Virus record (IMG/VR): IMGVR_UViG_3300002100_000001
Coordinates: 1-23,226 of that record
Length of the DNA stretch: 23,226 nucleotides
From: a virus
Strand: one strand, 5' to 3'
Shown: positions 1 through 7,250 of the stretch, in pieces
How the letters are laid out: each line of letters starts with the position of its first letter
Numbering within the stretch: position 1 is the stretch's first letter
Translations under genes and position numbers: made by a program
Notes under the pieces: generated by a model
The model's database searches: none
What the model was told of the DNA's origin: nothing
What the model saw: only the letters and a program-made list of their open reading frames with translations

Positions 1-13
1 CGTGTACTGGCAT
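1..13 (-). CDS. possible start of the next minus-strand gene (partial)
   Basis: Only an ATG and three further codons (M-P-V-H) are visible before the window ends. The ATG is preceded on the minus strand by an A-rich stretch (TTAAAAAACAACT), which resembles the leader of other genes here, such as the tail tube gene. It lies about 100 bases downstream of the last fibre-like gene. Nothing can be said about function, and the call rests on position and leader alone. Confidence 0.25.
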
Positions 14-64
14 AGTTGTTTTTTAAGGTTTGATTACTTTGTTGAATATTGATAAAGGCGTACA

Positions 65-105
65 AGAGTGCGACGCAACCGGGTTAAATAGTAGTACTGC
101 ACTCT
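65..105. repeat. inverted repeat downstream of the last fibre gene
   Basis: AGAGTGC at 65-71 and GCACTCT at 99-105 are perfect 7-base inverted repeats around a 27-base spacer. They lie just past the stop codon of the fibre-like gene on the minus strand. Neither side is followed by a run of T, so this is not a textbook intrinsic terminator. It could still be a weak transcription end point or a protein-binding site. The 114 bases around it hold no other gene apart from a possible start at position 13. Confidence 0.35.
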
Positions 106-114
106 GGTTCATAA

Positions 115-660
115 TTAAACTGTTCTTATTTTGACAAATCCATCAGTGTGATAAAGTCCCCCGATGGGAATACCTTCCGCAGCAGCTTCTGTATCATTCG
201 CATAATTTTTCGATTCTTCTACAGTCAACACTCCTCCCACATCGTTCACGCCGAAATACCATTTTGTTCCATTCAGCGACCAACGGTATAAAACAGTAGG
301 AGAACCTTCATCGGTTTGTATGGTTTGCGCTGCCCCTAAATCAGTTACTCCTAATAACCATTTTGTTCCATTTCCTGCTGACTGAAGGATAGCAGCACCG
401 GAACCGCCAGAGCCGGAGGCGGGCAATAACGCCTCAAACGCATCTTTTAATTCCGTGAGGGTTCCTGAAAAAGCACTTCCTGAAATGGTTATATTATCAC
501 TGAGTGCCATACTCCTTACCTCTGAATCAATTCTGAATGAAACAGAAGTTGAATCCACCCATAAATGAACAGGGGAGGTAATAATTATCTGTTCCTCATC
601 GCTTTGGGAGTAGCTTAAATTCCCTTCTGCCGTTGCGGCTATGATGATTGTTTTTGACAT
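115..660 (-). CDS. short tail fibre-like protein
   Basis: This 181-residue protein has no catalytic motif and looks like a small virion appendage or fibre protein. A glycine/serine linker (residues 80-90) is followed by two copies of a short repeat, GNGTKWLLGVTDLG (97-110) and LNGTKWYFGVNDVG (129-142). Such repeats probably form beta structure. The end, with NYAND at 152-156 and GIPIGGLYHTDGFVKIRT at 163-180, resembles a short C-terminal module I recall from several phage and Bacteroidota surface proteins. The recall is from memory and was not searched. The gene starts 2 bases after the protease gene stops, so the two are likely cotranscribed. Other possibilities are a fibre chaperone or a baseplate accessory protein. 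Confidence 0.7.
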   Translation of the reverse strand: MSKTIIIAATAEGNLSYSQSDEEQIIITSPVHLWVDSTSVSFRIDSEVRSMALSDNITISGSAFSGTLTELKDAFEALLPASGSGGSGAAILQSAGNGTKWLLGVTDLGAAQTIQTDEGSPTVLYRWSLNGTKWYFGVNDVGGVLTVEESKNYANDTEAAAEGIPIGGLYHTDGFVKIRTV

Positions 661-662
661 CT

Positions 663-1376
663 TTATTTAAGTGTTTCTTTTATGATGCACACTACAGGGT
701 TTTCATTTGAAAGCCTCTGGAATGCTCTTTTTTGATTGATTGAATAATTTATAGTTGCTGTATCATTCTGAATTACTCCACGACTATTTGTGCCGTTCCA
801 CCAAATGCCTACTGAGTTATAAGAAACACCCATTATCGGAGCTATCCCGTTAGAACCAGGATTGTATTCATTTACTTTTTTACCATCTACCCACAGCGAC
901 TGATGATAAAGCCCTAGTGTGTGCCCTGCTTCGTGAGAAATGGCTTCTGCCACCGCTTTTTCTTTATTGCCCAATAGATGAGAGAACACAAAAGCGGGTG
1001 TATTATCACCCCATGAAAACGAACCGACAAAGGCAGTACCGCCTACTCCTTTAGGAAGAAATTCATTAGAACTTGTTACAACAATTCTTACTCTCTTTGT
1101 GGGATTGAATGAATTATAAACTGCTTCGTTGGTTGTTACTAAAATGTTGAAAGGTTTAAAATCATAACTCACTGAATCAACACAGTACTTTATTTGTTCA
1201 GGGGTCAGGGCTGAAGCGGGTGCAGTAAAGGGAGTATCATAAACGTTCCAGTTTGTGCTGTCTACATAGTAACCGTCAAAATCTAACAGAATCACTCCTT
1301 TAGGTACGTTAAATTTTAAGTCCAGTTTCGAGCAGGAAAGAAGGGTAAGGATTAATATGTAGGGTAAGTATCTCAT
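663..1376 (-). CDS. predicted lipoprotein zinc metalloprotease (metzincin)
   Basis: The 237-residue product begins with a short signal peptide ending in LTLLSC. The lipobox cysteine is C15, so the mature protein should be lipid-anchored. The zinc-binding motif HEAGHTLGLYH spans 148-158 and fits HExxHxxGxxH, with ligands H148, H152 and H158 and catalytic E149. The IMG at 181-183 (M182) fits the Met-turn of metzincins. The upstream ILLDFDGYYVD (29-39), DFKPFNILVTT (72-82) and GGTAFVGSF (112-120) segments resemble secreted Bacteroidota metalloproteases of the reprolysin-like type. There are no extra C-terminal domains, so this is a minimal catalytic unit. The start codon overlaps the previous stop as TAATG, tying the gene to the fibre operon. 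Predicted activity is cleavage of a surface protein or glycoprotein. Whether it rides on the virion or decorates the infected cell is unknown. Confidence 0.85.
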   Translation of the reverse strand: MRYLPYILILTLLSCSKLDLKFNVPKGVILLDFDGYYVDSTNWNVYDTPFTAPASALTPEQIKYCVDSVSYDFKPFNILVTTNEAVYNSFNPTKRVRIVVTSSNEFLPKGVGGTAFVGSFSWGDNTPAFVFSHLLGNKEKAVAEAISHEAGHTLGLYHQSLWVDGKKVNEYNPGSNGIAPIMGVSYNSVGIWWNGTNSRGVIQNDTATINYSINQKRAFQRLSNENPVVCIIKETLK

Positions 1377-1594
1377 TAATTAATGTCAATAGTGTCTACT
1401 GATGCTCTTGCTGTTATTGATGCTTGTTGTGCCCTGTATTCCTTTAAAACATCTTTTGCGTGATCTGCCAGTTTCTTTTTTGCAAACAGCGTTTTGGTTA
1501 GTCCGCTATCTGAAGTCCATGCGTAAACAGAAGCAAAAGCTTCTACTAACTCTGCTGAAATATTATCGGGTACTGATATAGTTATGTTTGCCAT
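1376..1594 (-). CDS. small protein of unknown function in the fibre operon
   Basis: I do not recognise this 72-residue protein. It begins with a short beta-like stretch (MANITISVPDNI) followed by an alpha-helical, basic middle part (about residues 14-58, with FAKKKLADHAKDVLKEY at 37-53). There is no signal peptide or membrane segment. It starts 3 bases after the 705-residue fibre gene ends and its stop overlaps the protease start (TAATG), so translation is probably coupled to both. A small virion or tail-assembly accessory is possible from context only. Confidence 0.7.
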   Translation of the reverse strand: MANITISVPDNISAELVEAFASVYAWTSDSGLTKTLFAKKKLADHAKDVLKEYRAQQASITARASVDTIDIN

Positions 1595-1597
1595 TGT

Positions 1598-3715
1598 TTA
1601 GTTATTTGCTATTATATTCCATTTACTGCCGTCACATTGAATCATCACATATTTGTACTGAGAGGACAGAACATAAGTCAATGCCCCGTCTATTGTCTCG
1701 CTTCCATTACCGTCTATAGTAACCGTATTGGCTGAAGCATCTGTTTTTTTAAACACGTATATTCTTGATGCTGCTGAAGACACAAGTGGTAGCAAAAAGG
1801 TTATATTACCTGCTGTTGCGTCGCCTAATAAAGTGAACCTATCGTTGGCTGCTACATTATAATTAGCCGTCTTGGATATTGTTGGGAAAATTGTACCGTG
1901 AGCCCCTTGCCGATCAAGTCTGGCAATGGTTCCATTGACATCACAGGCGGCTATTTCAGTAGTTGTGGAAGCAACGAAATAAGCAACAGGTATTTTGGGC
2001 GAATCGGTGAATGTTTTCGTGCCTGCAATAGATTGAGTACCGGTTGTCAGCACGCCACCAAATAGATTAGAAGCAGGCTGTAAGGTGAGGGTGCTTCCCG
2101 AAATGCTTGCGCCTTGCGCATTGGGAGAAGAGCCGATATTAGCTAAAGCGGTTACACCCTTACCGCCTCCGGTTGCAACTACTTTTCTTGTAGTTTCATG
2201 CCAGCTTGTACCGTCATAGAATAAGACTAAAACATCATCGGCGGCGGCTGTATAATCGGCACTGCCAGATAATAATATTTTAGCTGTTCCTGCGCCTCCA
2301 GAAGTATTATGTTTGATTGTTGGTGTACCTGTGAACAAAAGGATTATCCTGCTTCCTGCCTGCCAGTTCGTTGAGGTTATTGCGTTTATTTGGGTGTTGC
2401 CTGTGATTACAAACGTATTGCCATCATTGCCTAGCGTAAGGTCATTAGCGGCTGCTACGTTGGCTCCTTTGGCTTCTTCCCATCTGCCGCCTGTGATAGC
2501 TAAGTATTTATTATTTCCTGTAATTGTTCTATTCCCTGCTAGTGTGCCGTCTGTATTGTAAATGTTAGTGTCAGTAATGGATGGTAAAGAATAGAAACCT
2601 TTTGTACCTCCGCTATCCGTACCGTAATATTTTGAGTTTCCCGGAGTTGCGCTGTCGCCTGAAAGCTTTAGCCCTGAGCTATCCGATGTAATCGACATTT
2701 GTGTTTTTGCATCGGCAACTATGGAAGGTGTACCGTCATTATACGTAAAGTCTATCGTGTTGGAATCGGTTAAGATTGTACCTACATCATCCTGAGCATT
2801 CTCTGTCGTATAAGCTGCCGGTATCGTTGGTTTGTTAGATAAGTCGTTATAGTCTCCTGAACTGGCAACGGTGGCAAGACCCGTTATTTTTGCGGCTGCT
2901 ATTGAGTTAATAGAAATTTGAGGCGTGGCATCATCATAGGTAAACTCACTGCTTAAAATAGTTCCTACTGCGTCCTGCGCCTGTTCATCGGTGTAAGAAG
3001 TACCCCCTCCTATCTGCACATACGCTACTCCATCCCAATACCATGATGTACCTTCTGCTTTGGCTACGTAGATAATGTTTTCAAATCCTGTTGCGGGAAG
3101 GGAAGCTTCGTCATCAAAGAATCTAACAGGAATATTATAATAACCCCTGTCCGGTGTAGATTCAGTTCCATAGTATTTATAAACGTCTACATCTTGTTCA
3201 ATGTCTGTAGTAACAACAATAGGCGGTATCAGGTAGGCTGATAAATCCATGTCATCCAAAGCATACCCGTAGTAAGGTTCTCCTATCTCAAAACCATCAA
3301 TAGCGTTTACGTCTGATGTGGGGAAATATGACTTGTAAGGATCGCCAATCTTGTAAATAAAAAGCAGGTTGGAGCTATCAAAACCTACTGTCGCAAAGTC
3401 TATGGTTTGAAGGGCAATGCCTGCAAAGGCTTTGTTTGCAAATACATTCGTTCCCGGTGTGGTCTGTAAATCATCGGGTATCTGGTTATCCGCAATGCCT
3501 GACAGGTCAATGTTCTGTGAAGCAAAATAAAAGTAGGCTTCATCCTTTTCAAATCCTGCAATAGCGTTTACCTGTTCGCTTGGATTATAGGATAGGAAAG
3601 GATCGCCGATCTTTACAATTCTTAGCGTATTGTTTGCACTGACGCCGCAATCCTCAAAAGCAATATTCTCTCTTGCGATTACAATTGTGGGGCGATATGC
3701 AAAGATGTTAATCAT
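1598..3715 (-). CDS. large tail fibre / receptor-binding protein
   Basis: This 705-residue modular protein reads like a trimeric tail fibre. It has three kinds of internal duplication. KIGDP(F/Y)xSY modules occupy 35-72 and 122-159, YYGT modules 180-196 and 362-378, and (E/D)xAQDxVGTIL modules lie near 241-268 and 302-333. A segment around 430-510, with GNTFVITGN and DGTSWHETTR, and the C-terminal part 612-705, with TVTIDGNGSETIDG at 664-677 and DGSKWNII at 695-702, resemble beta-rich repeats found at the ends of many phage fibres. GTQSIAGTKTF (559-569) is also fibre-like. The start overlaps the stop of the FN3 protein as TAATG. It probably contacts the host surface; the receptor cannot be inferred. 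Confidence 0.82.
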   Translation of the reverse strand: MINIFAYRPTIVIARENIAFEDCGVSANNTLRIVKIGDPFLSYNPSEQVNAIAGFEKDEAYFYFASQNIDLSGIADNQIPDDLQTTPGTNVFANKAFAGIALQTIDFATVGFDSSNLLFIYKIGDPYKSYFPTSDVNAIDGFEIGEPYYGYALDDMDLSAYLIPPIVVTTDIEQDVDVYKYYGTESTPDRGYYNIPVRFFDDEASLPATGFENIIYVAKAEGTSWYWDGVAYVQIGGGTSYTDEQAQDAVGTILSSEFTYDDATPQISINSIAAAKITGLATVASSGDYNDLSNKPTIPAAYTTENAQDDVGTILTDSNTIDFTYNDGTPSIVADAKTQMSITSDSSGLKLSGDSATPGNSKYYGTDSGGTKGFYSLPSITDTNIYNTDGTLAGNRTITGNNKYLAITGGRWEEAKGANVAAANDLTLGNDGNTFVITGNTQINAITSTNWQAGSRIILLFTGTPTIKHNTSGGAGTAKILLSGSADYTAAADDVLVLFYDGTSWHETTRKVVATGGGKGVTALANIGSSPNAQGASISGSTLTLQPASNLFGGVLTTGTQSIAGTKTFTDSPKIPVAYFVASTTTEIAACDVNGTIARLDRQGAHGTIFPTISKTANYNVAANDRFTLLGDATAGNITFLLPLVSSAASRIYVFKKTDASANTVTIDGNGSETIDGALTYVLSSQYKYVMIQCDGSKWNIIANN

Positions 3716-5040
3716 TAAAAGTTCACAGTTGTATTAGCAAAGAATCCGCTGTACTCGTTTCCGTTGGAGTGTATGTATTTAAATGCCTGACCATTATAGT
3801 CTGACGGGAAGTCTATGATTACACCGGTAACGGTAATGCCTCCGATCGTTACCCTTATCTTCATGGTCATTGGCGTGCCTGTTCTAACCGCAATAGCATT
3901 GAATTGGAACTGTCTAGTAGCCGAAGTAGTGGAAGCAGCCCCATTCACCCCTGCCTGATTATCTGAAGAGGCGCTTACGAATGTTAGGATGGTGTCAAAT
4001 GCTGCACCCACTGCCGGATAGGTCGTTGCACTGGCAGAGGAATAATCAGAATCGGTGTATTGTGTGCCGTCACCTATAGCTTTAATCCTGAACCAATACG
4101 TAGAACTTGAAGAAAGCCCGGATGCTGTGTATGTCGTTTCTCCCGCCGCCGGTGTGTCCAGCGTTGTCCATGAAGTGCCGTCTGTTGATATTTCCAAAAG
4201 GAAACTGCTTTCGTTTAAGATGCGTGACCAGAACAGGTCTATTTCTGATGAAGATCCCGGCTGCGCCGTAAGTCTTGGCGTTGTCAGTTTACTACCCGTG
4301 TAGAACAGATGGTTATCTATTGGCTGATTGGTAAATGTGGCCGCAAGATTACCCGCCGTATCTTTTACTGCGCTACCTGTATAGTTTAATAGCGGTACGT
4401 ACAAAGGCGGTATGTTCTGATTTAGGATGATGGTAACGGTTGTTCCCGAAATGGAAACGTGGTTGATTGTGTATCCTGGTAAACTCCATTGGGTCGTAAG
4501 AGCGCTGGATACCGTCTGCAAGGTTTCGTTATACGTAAGAACAATAACGCTAGGCTGACCAATGGGAACTTCTGCGCTTGAAAGAACAGGCGGTGTTGTG
4601 TCTACTCCGGCTTCTGTGGTAGTGTCTGACGCCTGTGAATAACCGGAATCCAGAAAACCTGATGCGGTTGCCTGTAGCCAGTAATAATAAAGCGTTCCCG
4701 GCGCAAGCCCTGTATCATTAAACAAAAGGGATGAACCAGTATAGATTAATTCCGCATCTGAAAATAAAGAGGTTTCGCTTCTGTATAACTTATAAGCGGT
4801 TGCGGAAGTAACGGCAGGCCATGAAGCGTCTATTTCATCATCTGCGATTACCGCAAGGGAAAGAGCAGGTGTTGAAAGCTGTGTAGACGAACCCAAAGCG
4901 CCTAAAAAGGTAGAAAGGGCAGACAGTGGCACTTTTACAGTTTTGTCCACTGAAACCATGTATAAAACGACTAGATCAGAAGGCGCTAAATCGCCATATC
5001 CTGAAAAGTCTGGTAGTTCATTTACTCTTACGTCTGCCAT
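3715..5040 (-). CDS. tail tip protein with fibronectin type III domains
   Basis: The product is 441 residues. The first ~45 residues (NELPDFSGYGDLAPSDLVVL at 7-26, then KVPLSALSTFL at 36-46) resemble the attachment end of phage fibres. An FN3-like domain follows at about 57-143, with the WPAVTSATAYKLYRS and LAPGTLYYYWLQA signatures. Residues 148-240 look like a bacterial Ig-like (SwmB/Big_5) fold, with DTTPPVLSSA and KDTAGNLA. A second FN3 lies at 252-341, with LSSSSTYWFRIKAIG. The last ~95 residues are an uncharacterised beta-rich end. Such Ig/FN3 domains commonly give weak carbohydrate adhesion on phage tails. It overlaps both neighbours by one base (TAATG), indicating a single translational unit with the hub gene and the big fibre. 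Confidence 0.8.
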   Translation of the reverse strand: MADVRVNELPDFSGYGDLAPSDLVVLYMVSVDKTVKVPLSALSTFLGALGSSTQLSTPALSLAVIADDEIDASWPAVTSATAYKLYRSETSLFSDAELIYTGSSLLFNDTGLAPGTLYYYWLQATASGFLDSGYSQASDTTTEAGVDTTPPVLSSAEVPIGQPSVIVLTYNETLQTVSSALTTQWSLPGYTINHVSISGTTVTIILNQNIPPLYVPLLNYTGSAVKDTAGNLAATFTNQPIDNHLFYTGSKLTTPRLTAQPGSSSEIDLFWSRILNESSFLLEISTDGTSWTTLDTPAAGETTYTASGLSSSSTYWFRIKAIGDGTQYTDSDYSSASATTYPAVGAAFDTILTFVSASSDNQAGVNGAASTTSATRQFQFNAIAVRTGTPMTMKIRVTIGGITVTGVIIDFPSDYNGQAFKYIHSNGNEYSGFFANTTVNF

Positions 5041-6605
5041 TATGCCTCCCTATGGATTTTACCTGTGGTACGGTGAATGAATAATTTGGCGTACTGTGCC
5101 AGATCGCCTGAAATGACAGGCAGTTCAGAAAACACAATACTTCCTTTGTCTATGTTTAAATCACCTACTACCTTGTTGTCCTGAATGGTGTTGTAGGTGT
5201 TACGTATGTTTGAAATATCCCTGCTGTTTACCGTTATCCCGTTTTGAATCTGTGACAGGGTGCCAGCGGTTTTCTTGTCGGAAATCTCTACCTGGTACTT
5301 GTATTCGTCAACAAGGTTTCTGGTGCAGGAAACAATGGCTATTTGTTGATCTACTGCTAAATCATCATCTTCTATGGTTACTTCCATGCCTACCCCTATT
5401 ACCCTGCTTCTGCGCTTCATGTAGTAAGCATCGAAGTCGATGGTATAGGAGTATTGAGGTTGTGATATTTTTGCGATTAGTTTGTTGGCGGCTTTGGCCA
5501 GTTCTCTTTCTGCGGCCGTGATGTAAGACTGAGGCATGAAAATGTCGTGAAAAACATACTTATCGCCTACCTGTGGCTTTAAAATATCGGATGGAATTTC
5601 CAGCGCTTTTTCTTCTGTGTTGGGAAGTATGACAATCTCTTTTGAATTGCCGTTAAAGGACTTTATTTTGAACGTATATCCCGCCAGTTGCCCCGTGTTA
5701 AAGGTTAGTTTTGCTTCAACCCCTGGTAACAGGTATTGGTTTAGGTCGAAATCTATAGAGGTATCAAAAAACTTATACTTATCCGTTACGGCTGTGACTT
5801 TTCCTATTCTGTGTGGATAGATGTCTTCAAAGACTACCGTGTCTTCAATGATGCCCTGTGAAGTGTTAGCTTCCACGTAATCAACACCGCCTGTCATTTT
5901 TAGCCGTGTGGTGTTATTACGGTAGCCTACAGGAAGGTTTTTAGTTGAACCATAGGCATATAGCACTGTGACTAGTTTAGAGCCAGCAAGAGGTAGTTTT
6001 GTGATGTTTAATAGCCCTTTGTTTCTGCCATGCCGGAAGCGAAGGTTTGAAACCTGTCTTCTTTTGGAAAGGTGTATGGTCTTACCCTCTACCCACCATT
6101 CTAATTCAAATTCTTCAGCGAGCCTTTGAAGGACGGTTAAGCAGTTTTCTTTAGAGAAGGTGAGGTTTTTATAAATGGTGGCTTGTACATCGCCTTTTTT
6201 CCATCCCGGCGAAACACGGTTTGCGTTAGCAATCAATAAATCAATAAACCCCCTTGCATTGTTCATTAGGGGGAAGTCTGTTTCCCTTAAGGAGTTATCA
6301 TCACCTAAGAACAGGTATTGCGCTTTGGTCAGGTCGAAGTATTCAGCCTCCATTTTAAAGGAGTACTGAAAGGAGTTTTCACCTAATTTCTTTGCCTGTG
6401 GGGTAGTGTTTAACTTATATAACTCGCCATAGACAGTGCAGTAATCGCCGTGTTTAAAGCCGCCTTCGTGGTTAAGGGTAAATGACAGGTTCAATACGTT
6501 CTCCCCCATCATTTGTTTAACCTGTGAAGAGTTTTGATCGGGCTTGATTTCTTCAACTGATGTTTCCACGCCTGCAACGGTTCGATATAGAATGATGCTG
6601 TCCAT
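5040..6605 (-). CDS. tail hub / Tal-like baseplate protein
   Basis: This 521-residue protein follows the Dit-like gene directly (TAAATG junction), the normal place for the tail-associated hub (gp27/Tal family, Prophage_tail type). The N-terminal ~370 residues look like the hub fold: LTVLQRLAEEFELEWWVEGK (about 158-177) is a typical segment of such hubs, and beta-strand-rich blocks follow. The C-terminal part, with DISNIRNTYNTI and then a segment ending IHRTTGKIHREA, may connect to the tip proteins. I see no clear lysozyme or peptidase motif, so a lytic activity is not supported. It should form a trimeric ring closing the tail tube. Confidence 0.75.
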   Translation of the reverse strand: MDSIILYRTVAGVETSVEEIKPDQNSSQVKQMMGENVLNLSFTLNHEGGFKHGDYCTVYGELYKLNTTPQAKKLGENSFQYSFKMEAEYFDLTKAQYLFLGDDNSLRETDFPLMNNARGFIDLLIANANRVSPGWKKGDVQATIYKNLTFSKENCLTVLQRLAEEFELEWWVEGKTIHLSKRRQVSNLRFRHGRNKGLLNITKLPLAGSKLVTVLYAYGSTKNLPVGYRNNTTRLKMTGGVDYVEANTSQGIIEDTVVFEDIYPHRIGKVTAVTDKYKFFDTSIDFDLNQYLLPGVEAKLTFNTGQLAGYTFKIKSFNGNSKEIVILPNTEEKALEIPSDILKPQVGDKYVFHDIFMPQSYITAAERELAKAANKLIAKISQPQYSYTIDFDAYYMKRRSRVIGVGMEVTIEDDDLAVDQQIAIVSCTRNLVDEYKYQVEISDKKTAGTLSQIQNGITVNSRDISNIRNTYNTIQDNKVVGDLNIDKGSIVFSELPVISGDLAQYAKLFIHRTTGKIHREA

Positions 6606-7097
6606 TTAGGTGGTTAGATACCTCCCCGTCTCGTCTATGAGTCTAAGTGTGGCTGCACTTGGATTGGGTTCGTTTTCCCTTAATGTTAACGTGAAAACAT
6701 AGGCTGTGAACTTATCGCCTTCGAGTGTAAGGCCGTCTATTTTTTGCCATATGCTACAGTCCCTGTATTCTAGTGTTGTGTATGATTTATCGTGCGCAGC
6801 AACAGCAATAGAGTGAAAGCCTGGCAGCATGAGTTGAGCTATTAGGGCATTGTAGTTGTCGAAGAAGTCTGCTCTGTCATCCGTTAATATGGCGCACCTG
6901 AGTTTGATAGTTCTGGATGCGAACTTTGGCGTAGATAAATCAACGTCTAACCCATGCTGGTCAGGCCAGTTATATTCTGTGGAATCTTTTCTGGGAGCGT
7001 ATTTTAAAAAGTCTGTTGTGCCGTCAAGGATTATGGTTTTATACCCTACTCCCAAATCAACACCGTCTAATGTCCAATAACCAGAAATATTAGGCAT
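6606..7097 (-). CDS. distal tail (Dit-like) protein
   Basis: The product is 163 residues. Gene order (tape measure, this gene, hub) and size match a small distal tail protein. The sequence is beta-rich, with YWTLDGVDLGVGYKTIILDG near the start and a central ASRTIKLRCAI strand of the kind found in Dit N-terminal domains. There is no catalytic motif. It is the first gene after a 153-base gap behind the tape measure gene, so it may have its own promoter, but none is convincing. Family assignment comes mainly from position and is therefore moderate. Confidence 0.68.
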   Translation of the reverse strand: MPNISGYWTLDGVDLGVGYKTIILDGTTDFLKYAPRKDSTEYNWPDQHGLDVDLSTPKFASRTIKLRCAILTDDRADFFDNYNALIAQLMLPGFHSIAVAAHDKSYTTLEYRDCSIWQKIDGLTLEGDKFTAYVFTLTLRENEPNPSAATLRLIDETGRYLTT

Positions 7098-7250
7098 AGT
7101 TTACAGTGGCTTTTTCTGTTCTGCAAACTATAGTATAGGCTTATGTTTGTTGGGTTTATAAAAGCAACTTAGAGCGTAGTTGATTAAACTTTTACGCAAT
7201 CTTTACCCCTTCGTTACGATAGAAGTTAATTAGTGTGTCTTTTACATCTT
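7098..7250 (-). other. intergenic gap between tape measure and tail tip genes
   Basis: This is the longest gap in the tail block and contains no open reading frame of useful size on the minus strand. It holds a hairpin at 7174-7197 (GCGT and AGTT pairing with AACT and ACGC, with a 3-base bulge). It also has an AT-rich TATACTATAGTTTG stretch about 40 bases before the Dit-like start, which is only a partial match to the TAnnTTTG box. It may carry a regulatory signal separating the two blocks. Confidence 0.3.

Noticed and set aside
65-105. tRNA fragment or attachment site
   Set aside because: Too short and without a T-loop consensus; there is no second copy of the repeat in the window to suggest an att pair.
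5210-5521. 103-codon plus-strand frame opposite the hub gene
   Set aside because: Cysteine- and leucine-rich shadow inside a strongly supported minus-strand gene.
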